A DNA stretch of 64,000 nucleotides from Paramecium octaurelia. Lineage: Eukaryota; Ciliophora; Oligohymenophorea; Peniculida; Parameciidae. This document shows positions 63,040 through 64,000 of this stretch, one piece after another. The stretch lies in contig CAJJDP010000134.1 of the NCBI GenBank assembly GCA_905182995.1, positions 129,133 through 193,132 on the forward strand, in the 5' to 3' direction. The position numbers were made by a program, and so were the translations under genes. The notes under the pieces are model-generated. The model had not been told where the DNA came from. It made no database searches and saw only the letters and a list, made by a program, of their open reading frames with translations. Every line of letters starts with the position of its first letter. Within the stretch, counting starts at the first letter, position 1.

Positions 63040-64000
63040 ATGAAAGCAGAGTTAGAATTTGCTTTATTGAATGCTGGTAATTTGTTTTGTTGTCTTGGCT
63101 TCTCACTTATCGCTCCATTTTATCCAGCCTACGCAAAAGAATACGATGTCTCTAATTCAATTTTAGGACTGATATTTGGAATGAATCCTATAGGAGGTAT
63201 GTTGGCCTCATTGATTATTGGTAAACTATTAAATAATGTAAATTATTCAAGTATTTTTAGAGTAACCAAAAGACGTTTCTATACTTGGGGCTTATCATTC
63301 AAGCTATAGGATAATTTTAATTTCCCCTTCTCTCTTGTGTACATTAGTATGAATACTTTTTAACACTCTCATTTATTGGAAGATTTTTGAGTGGCTTTGT
63401 AAACATTTTAAATTATAATAGGGAGGTTGTACATTCTTAACTCCATTTTATGCCTACATTCCTTAAAAATTCCCAGAGACAGCAGCTCAGAAAATGGCTA
63501 TAATTGAATTTTTCTCTTCATTTGGCTATTTAGCAGGAGCAGTTGCTGGGTCAATTCTTTATGAAATAGGAGGATTTTATTTTCCGTTTTTAATATTCGG
63601 TTCCGCCTCCATTTTTATTGCATTAATAATTAAATTCGGTTTTTAGGAAAATAATTAGATACTTACTGAAAAATAATAATAAATTTAAAAAGATAATTAG
63701 ATTGGATACTTCACAATTCTAAAGGATTTTTCAGTACTGGCATAATTCAATGTAATTTTTTCAATGTGCCTTGCATATTCATATTTTCAACCAATCTTTG
63801 CAATATTCTTTTAAGATCAATTTGATGTACCTCCAGTTGACTCAGGATACTATATGTCACTGGCTCCATTCTCTTATTGCCTTGGAGCTATCCTAATCTC
63901 AAGGATTAAGGTTCATAAATAAATAGCAATCCTAATTGGCATAGGTGTAGTTGCCATTTCAGAATTTTTGATGGGACCAGACCCCTTATTAGGAATTAGG
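63040..64000 (+). CDS. Major facilitator superfamily transporter (SLC18B1-like), copy 2 (partial)
   Basis: The gene runs off the right edge. Introns at 63238-63260 and 63399-63421 sit at the same places as in copy 1. The protein parallels copy 1: FALLNAGNLFCCLGFSLIAP, FGMNPIGGMLASLIIGKLLN, GRFLSGF, FLTPFYAYIPQKFPETA, EFFSSFGYLAGAVAGSILYE, VDSGYYMSLAPFSYCLGAIL and EFLMGPDPLLGI. About two thirds of the transporter is present. The tandem arrangement indicates local duplication, with the kinase/GTPase fusion gene lying between the copies. Confidence 0.87.

Noticed and set aside
63312-63360. Possible extra intron in MFS copy 2
   Set aside because: The sequence reads through in frame and aligns with copy 1 without it.

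Overview
The window looks like part of a ciliate somatic (macronuclear) chromosome, most likely Paramecium or a very close relative. Three things seen directly support this. Long coding frames are full of TAA and TAG codons and end only at TGA, so TAA/TAG read as glutamine. About 90 introns can be placed by frame and homology, and nearly all are 20-31 nt, mostly starting GTA and ending TAG, CAG or AAG. The DNA is AT-rich with very short intergenic gaps. Reading it with the standard code cuts every gene into fragments. The species is not determined, and no telomere repeats, CRISPR arrays or transposons were seen.

Layout. 1-9.1 kb: the 5' end of a minus-strand gene, an EF-hand coiled-coil protein, two tandem copies of a small membrane protein gene, HIBCH (valine catabolism), a tubulin-tyrosine-ligase-like enzyme and an alpha-helical protein. 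9.1-15 kb: a NEK-type kinase, tRNA-Gln(UUG) and a cyclic-nucleotide-type K+ channel. 15-28.6 kb: a ciliate-type protein of unknown function, a PG-rich (SHIPPO) axonemal protein, a RING/zinc-finger/SPRY protein, a large transmembrane protein, a coiled-coil protein, a PP2A B55 subunit, a potato-inhibitor-I protein and ribosomal protein eS27. 28.7-35.9 kb: a mut-7/EXD3-like 3'-5' exonuclease, two small proteins, a hybrid histidine kinase and a GST. 37-42.4 kb: a Cache-domain membrane sensor, a serine carboxypeptidase, an adenylate-kinase-like protein without a P-loop and a J-domain protein. 43-48.4 kb: two tandem hybrid histidine kinases 19 nt apart. 49.7-57 kb: a second serine carboxypeptidase, a PH-like/kinase protein, a TPR protein, a divergent actin and DAW1 (dynein assembly). 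57.4-64 kb: a multi-span membrane protein fused to a pseudokinase, and two tandem MFS transporters flanking a kinase/coiled-coil/P-loop GTPase fusion.

Functional themes are cilia (TTLL, NEK, SHIPPO, DAW1), phosphorelay and kinase signalling (three hybrid histidine kinases, four kinase-like proteins, PP2A-B, Cache sensor) and proteolysis (two carboxypeptidases and one protease inhibitor). The most unusual items are the two domain fusions at 57.4-62.8 kb, the P-loop-less adenylate kinase relative, and the extreme compaction (25 nt between divergent start codons at 9.1 kb). Introns were placed by eye using GT-AG, length and frame; each total coding length came out divisible by three, but exact boundaries are predictions. 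Coordinates of spliced genes are outer limits, with introns listed in the evidence.
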